From Gemmatirosa kalamazoonensis (GTDB lineage Bacteria > Gemmatimonadota > Gemmatimonadetes > Gemmatimonadales > Gemmatimonadaceae), in contig NZ_CP007128.1 of assembly GCF_000522985.1 (NCBI RefSeq), positions 3,394,220 through 3,458,219 on the forward strand: 64,000 nucleotides of DNA, written 5' to 3'. Position numbers and translations under genes: made by a program. The notes below the pieces were generated by a model. It saw only the letters and a program-made list of their open reading frames with translations, did not search any database and was not told where the DNA came from. Positions 62,132 through 64,000 of this stretch are shown in pieces (the stretch's first letter is position 1; the number at the start of each line of letters is the position of its first letter).

Positions 62132-63417
62132 GCGAGCGTGGAGCGTGGCGCTGGGCGCGGGGAGCGGGGCTCGTGTTAGGCGCGATCGTGTTGCTCGCGG
62201 CGCGGATCGCCGGCGCGCAGATGCTGCTCGTGCCGATGGACGACGAGCAGCGCAACCACCTCAAGGCGTACGGCCTGGTGTACAACGCGCTGAAGGACGG
62301 CCAGAAGGCGGAATGGCTGCTGAACTACCGCGGCGGCGCGTTCTTCCTCCCCGACCTGCCCGAGCTGCGGCGGCGTGCCGCGCTCGTGGGCGTCTCGGTG
62401 GAGCAGGAGGACGCCGGATCGGTGGACGCGATCCGGCGCGAGATCGCGTCGGGCAACATGGACGCCGTGCCACTGGAGAAGGCGCCGAAGGTCGCCATCT
62501 ACACGCCGCCGAACTCGCCGCCGTGGGACGACGCGGTCACGCTCGCGCTCACGTACGCGGGAATCGAGTTCGCCAAGATCTGGGACGACCAGGTGCTCGA
62601 CGGCGAGCTGTCGAAGTACGACTGGGTGCACCTCTTCCACGAGGACTTCACGGGCCAGCAGAACAAGCTGTACCTCGGCTACCGCGATGCACCGTGGTTC
62701 ATCGAGCAGCGGCAGCGCGCGCTCGCCACGGCGCAGAAGTACAACATCCCCGGCGGCGTGCCCGGCGTGAAGAAGGCGGTGGCCGAGCGCATCCGACAGT
62801 ACGTGGAGAACGGCGGCTTCCTGTTCGCGATGTGCGGTGCCACCGAGTCGCTCGACCTCGCGATCGCGGGGAAGGACGTGGACTTCGCGGGCCCCCAGGT
62901 CGACGGCTCGCCGCCGGATCCGGACGCCGACCGCAAGTTCAACTGGTCGCGCTCGTTCGCGTTCAAGGACGCGCACGTGGAAGGGCCGTTCGTGAACGCG
63001 CTGAGCGACATCGACGGCCACCAGGTGAACGTGCCGGGGCGCCGCCAGCCGTTAGGCACGTTCGCGCTGTTCGCGTTCGCCGCGAAGTTCGACCCCGTCG
63101 CGACGATGCTGGTGCAGGACCACCGCAACGTCATCAACGACTTCTACGGGGTGACGACGTCGTTCACGAAGGCGACGCTGAAGCCGGGCGTGACGGTGCT
63201 CGCCAGCGAGGAGGGGGCGCCGTGGGTGAAGTACATCCACGGCGACTACGGCAAGGGCTCGTGGACGTTCCTCGGCGGGCACGATCCCGAGGACCCGCAG
63301 CACGCGATCGGCAACGCGCCGACCGACCTGGCGCTGCACCCCACGTCGCCCGGCTACCGGCTCATCCTCAACAACGTCCTGTTCCCCGCGGCGAAGAAGA
63401 AGCCGCTGAAGACCTGA
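62128..63417 (+). CDS. Secreted 'asparagine synthetase B-like' family protein (envelope, function unknown)
   Basis: 429 residues. Signal peptide (GAGLVLGAIVLLAARIAGAQ) and the family start LLVPMDDEQRNHLKAYGLVYNALKDG followed by EWLLNYRGG. As far as I recall, homologues in Bacteroidetes carry the legacy name asparagine synthetase B, but I see no glutaminase Cys-2 or ATP-PP motif, so that name is unsupported. The middle has 'GGFLFAMCGATESLDLAI' and 'EFAKIWDDQVLDGELSKYDWVHLFHEDF', resembling glutamine-amidotransferase/ThuA-like folds as in DUF4159. Its first codons contain the GAGCGTG repeat word twice. Confidence 0.72.
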   Translation: MSERGAWRWARGAGLVLGAIVLLAARIAGAQMLLVPMDDEQRNHLKAYGLVYNALKDGQKAEWLLNYRGGAFFLPDLPELRRRAALVGVSVEQEDAGSVDAIRREIASGNMDAVPLEKAPKVAIYTPPNSPPWDDAVTLALTYAGIEFAKIWDDQVLDGELSKYDWVHLFHEDFTGQQNKLYLGYRDAPWFIEQRQRALATAQKYNIPGGVPGVKKAVAERIRQYVENGGFLFAMCGATESLDLAIAGKDVDFAGPQVDGSPPDPDADRKFNWSRSFAFKDAHVEGPFVNALSDIDGHQVNVPGRRQPLGTFALFAFAAKFDPVATMLVQDHRNVINDFYGVTTSFTKATLKPGVTVLASEEGAPWVKYIHGDYGKGSWTFLGGHDPEDPQHAIGNAPTDLALHPTSPGYRLILNNVLFPAAKKKPLKT

Positions 63418-63424
63418 TGCGACG

Positions 63425-63450
63425 AAGGGCGCCCCGACAGGAGCGCCCTT
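63425..63450. terminator. Hairpin terminator after the four-gene operon
   Basis: AAGGGCGC (63425-63432) pairs with GCGCCCTT (63443-63450), loop 10 bases, eight bases after the stop; followed by CCACTTTCTG. Lies between convergent genes. Confidence 0.6.
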
Positions 63451-63475
63451 CCACTTTCTGTACGGTCTCGTGGGC

Positions 63476-64000
63476 TCAGGCGGAGCGTCGCCGGCGGACG
63501 ATGCCGAACGCCACGACGCCCGTGGCGACCAGCGCCCAGGTGGACGGCTCGGGCACCGTGGTACCCGGTGGGGTGACCCGCTGCGCGATGATCGGCGCGG
63601 CGAAGTAGATCGTGCACACGTCGCAGTTGCTCGTGCCGTCCCAGATGAAGTGTGCCGACGGAGAGATGTTGCCGAACGTGCCCCACGGGCCGGTGCCGTT
63701 CGGACCCTCGTCGGCGATCCCGAGCGGCGATCCGGCGAAGCTCCCCGATCGGAGGCTCCACTCCGTCGTGTTGGTCAGCAGCGACTGGGTGGTGTTCGCG
63801 AAGTGGAAGCCGCCAGTGAGAGAGAACTGGCCGATGAACGCACCCGGGCCGCCCGAGTTCGTGGCGACGATCTGCAGCCAGTAGTTCGTTCCCGGCGTGA
63901 GCGCCTGCGGGCCGAACGTCACGTCTGTCGGCCAGCTGTTGCCGTTCGCGCCCGGGATCGCGACGCCGAGGGTCGTGGCGGACGTGCCGAGGTACACCTG
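63476..64000 (-). CDS. PEP-CTERM sorting-domain protein, 5' part missing
   Basis: At least 174 residues; the reading frame continues through the window edge, so the start and signal peptide are unseen. The C-terminus is VPEPSTWALVATGVVAFGIVRRRRSA (seen as VPEPS, hydrophobic helix, RRRR), the PEP-CTERM tag used by exosortase. The body reads like a concanavalin/beta-sandwich PEP-CTERM protein: TNYWLQIVATNSGGPGAF and WDGTSNCDVCTIYFA with a Cys pair. Second PEP-CTERM protein of the window, so an exosortase must exist elsewhere in the genome. Confidence 0.8.
   Translation of the reverse strand, partial: QVYLGTSATTLGVAIPGANGNSWPTDVTFGPQALTPGTNYWLQIVATNSGGPGAFIGQFSLTGGFHFANTTQSLLTNTTEWSLRSGSFAGSPLGIADEGPNGTGPWGTFGNISPSAHFIWDGTSNCDVCTIYFAAPIIAQRVTPPGTTVPEPSTWALVATGVVAFGIVRRRRSA

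Larger units (their letters stand above)
1793..63057. repeat. Dispersed octamer YGTTAGGC, 49 copies
   Basis: Start positions of each 8-mer, or the 7-mer GTTAGGC where marked *: 1793, 3299, 3732, 5764, 7577, 8168, 8765*, 9070, 9796, 10558, 11379, 11872, 12504, 14192, 15141, 16212, 17827, 18357, 20958, 21172, 23749*, 24589, 25485, 25869*, 26099, 29519*, 31634, 36442, 37525, 37767, 38993, 40036, 42288, 44440, 44462, 46361, 47116, 50353, 50752, 51331*, 57160, 57836, 58937, 58946, 58955, 60439, 60823, 62175*, 63050. The six starred copies all have T in place of the first C. All but two lie in genes. Counted by hand; a few could be missed. Confidence 0.85.

Noticed and set aside
62128-63417. True asparagine synthetase
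   Set aside because: Signal peptide present, no N-terminal Cys nucleophile and no ATP-pyrophosphatase SGGxDS motif.

Overview
The window is very GC-rich (roughly 70% or more by eye), densely packed bacterial chromosome. Gene order and content fit the phylum Gemmatimonadota (Gemmatimonas/Gemmatirosa-like): an rpsF-rpsR-DUF2232-rplI block, many 4-bp ATGA/GTGA stop-start overlaps, secreted TolB/Omp85-type and Big-domain proteins, and PEP-CTERM proteins. This placement is an inference from content; no rRNA or marker search was possible. I see no prophage, IS element or CRISPR array, and one tRNA gene.

Layout. 1-2148: end of a Big_1 surface protein, yajQ and a Big_2 lipoprotein. 2242-5921: rimO, a SpoIID-like lipoprotein and an unknown secreted protein. 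5924-11785: a translationally coupled run of Gfo/Idh oxidoreductase, DUF4105 membrane protein and hydantoinase/5-oxoprolinase-type HyuA and HyuB. 11821-13515 (-): MBL hydrolase and a Crp/Fnr regulator. 13717-18436 (+): prfA-prmC-ylbF-like-tmk-S41 protease. 18446-28438 (-): lolA-like, DAHP synthase, MBL hydrolase, FlgD/T9SS-like secreted protein, smc, and two SPOR proteins. 28463-34389 (-): a 1066-residue protease/propeller/barrel fusion, rsfS, then rplI, a DUF2232 membrane protein, rpsR and rpsF behind a clear promoter. 34573-40396: small unknown gene, mgtC-like, and an exopolysaccharide-type cluster. 40558-44081 (-): hybrid histidine kinase and a REC plus degenerate HD-GYP partner, next to a PEP-CTERM gene. 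46049-53685 (-): ychF, pth, rplY, prs, tRNA-Gln, ispE, a UPF0104/LPG-synthase-like membrane protein, a degenerate HPt protein and pdxJ. 53722-56050: lipoprotein, methylmalonyl-CoA epimerase, trxA and rsmI. 56060-63417 (+): a four-gene envelope operon (DUF4159, DUF4175-like giant coiled coil, TPR protein, 'AsnB-like' secreted protein). 63476-64000 (-): a second PEP-CTERM protein, cut by the window edge.

The strongest unexplained signal is not a gene. The word CGTTAGGC (consensus YGTTAGGC) and its complement occur 49 times by hand count, in both orientations. In coding sequence it is read in different frames as Leu-Gly, Pro-Asn, Leu-Thr or Val-Arg, and it forces TTA, CCT, CTA or AGG codons that this genome otherwise appears to avoid. 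That points to selection on the DNA word itself (uptake, segregation, recombination or modification signal). A second layer consists of long intergenic hairpins whose arms are tandem 7- or 8-bp words (GAGCGTG and AGGGCAGG families, two loci each, plus a TGACGCG tract). Several proteins look like degenerate signalling or enzyme domains: HD-GYP without its catalytic motifs, HPt without its histidine, a P-loop kinase-like fold without Walker A fused to SPOR, and a Gfo/Idh enzyme without the usual histidine.
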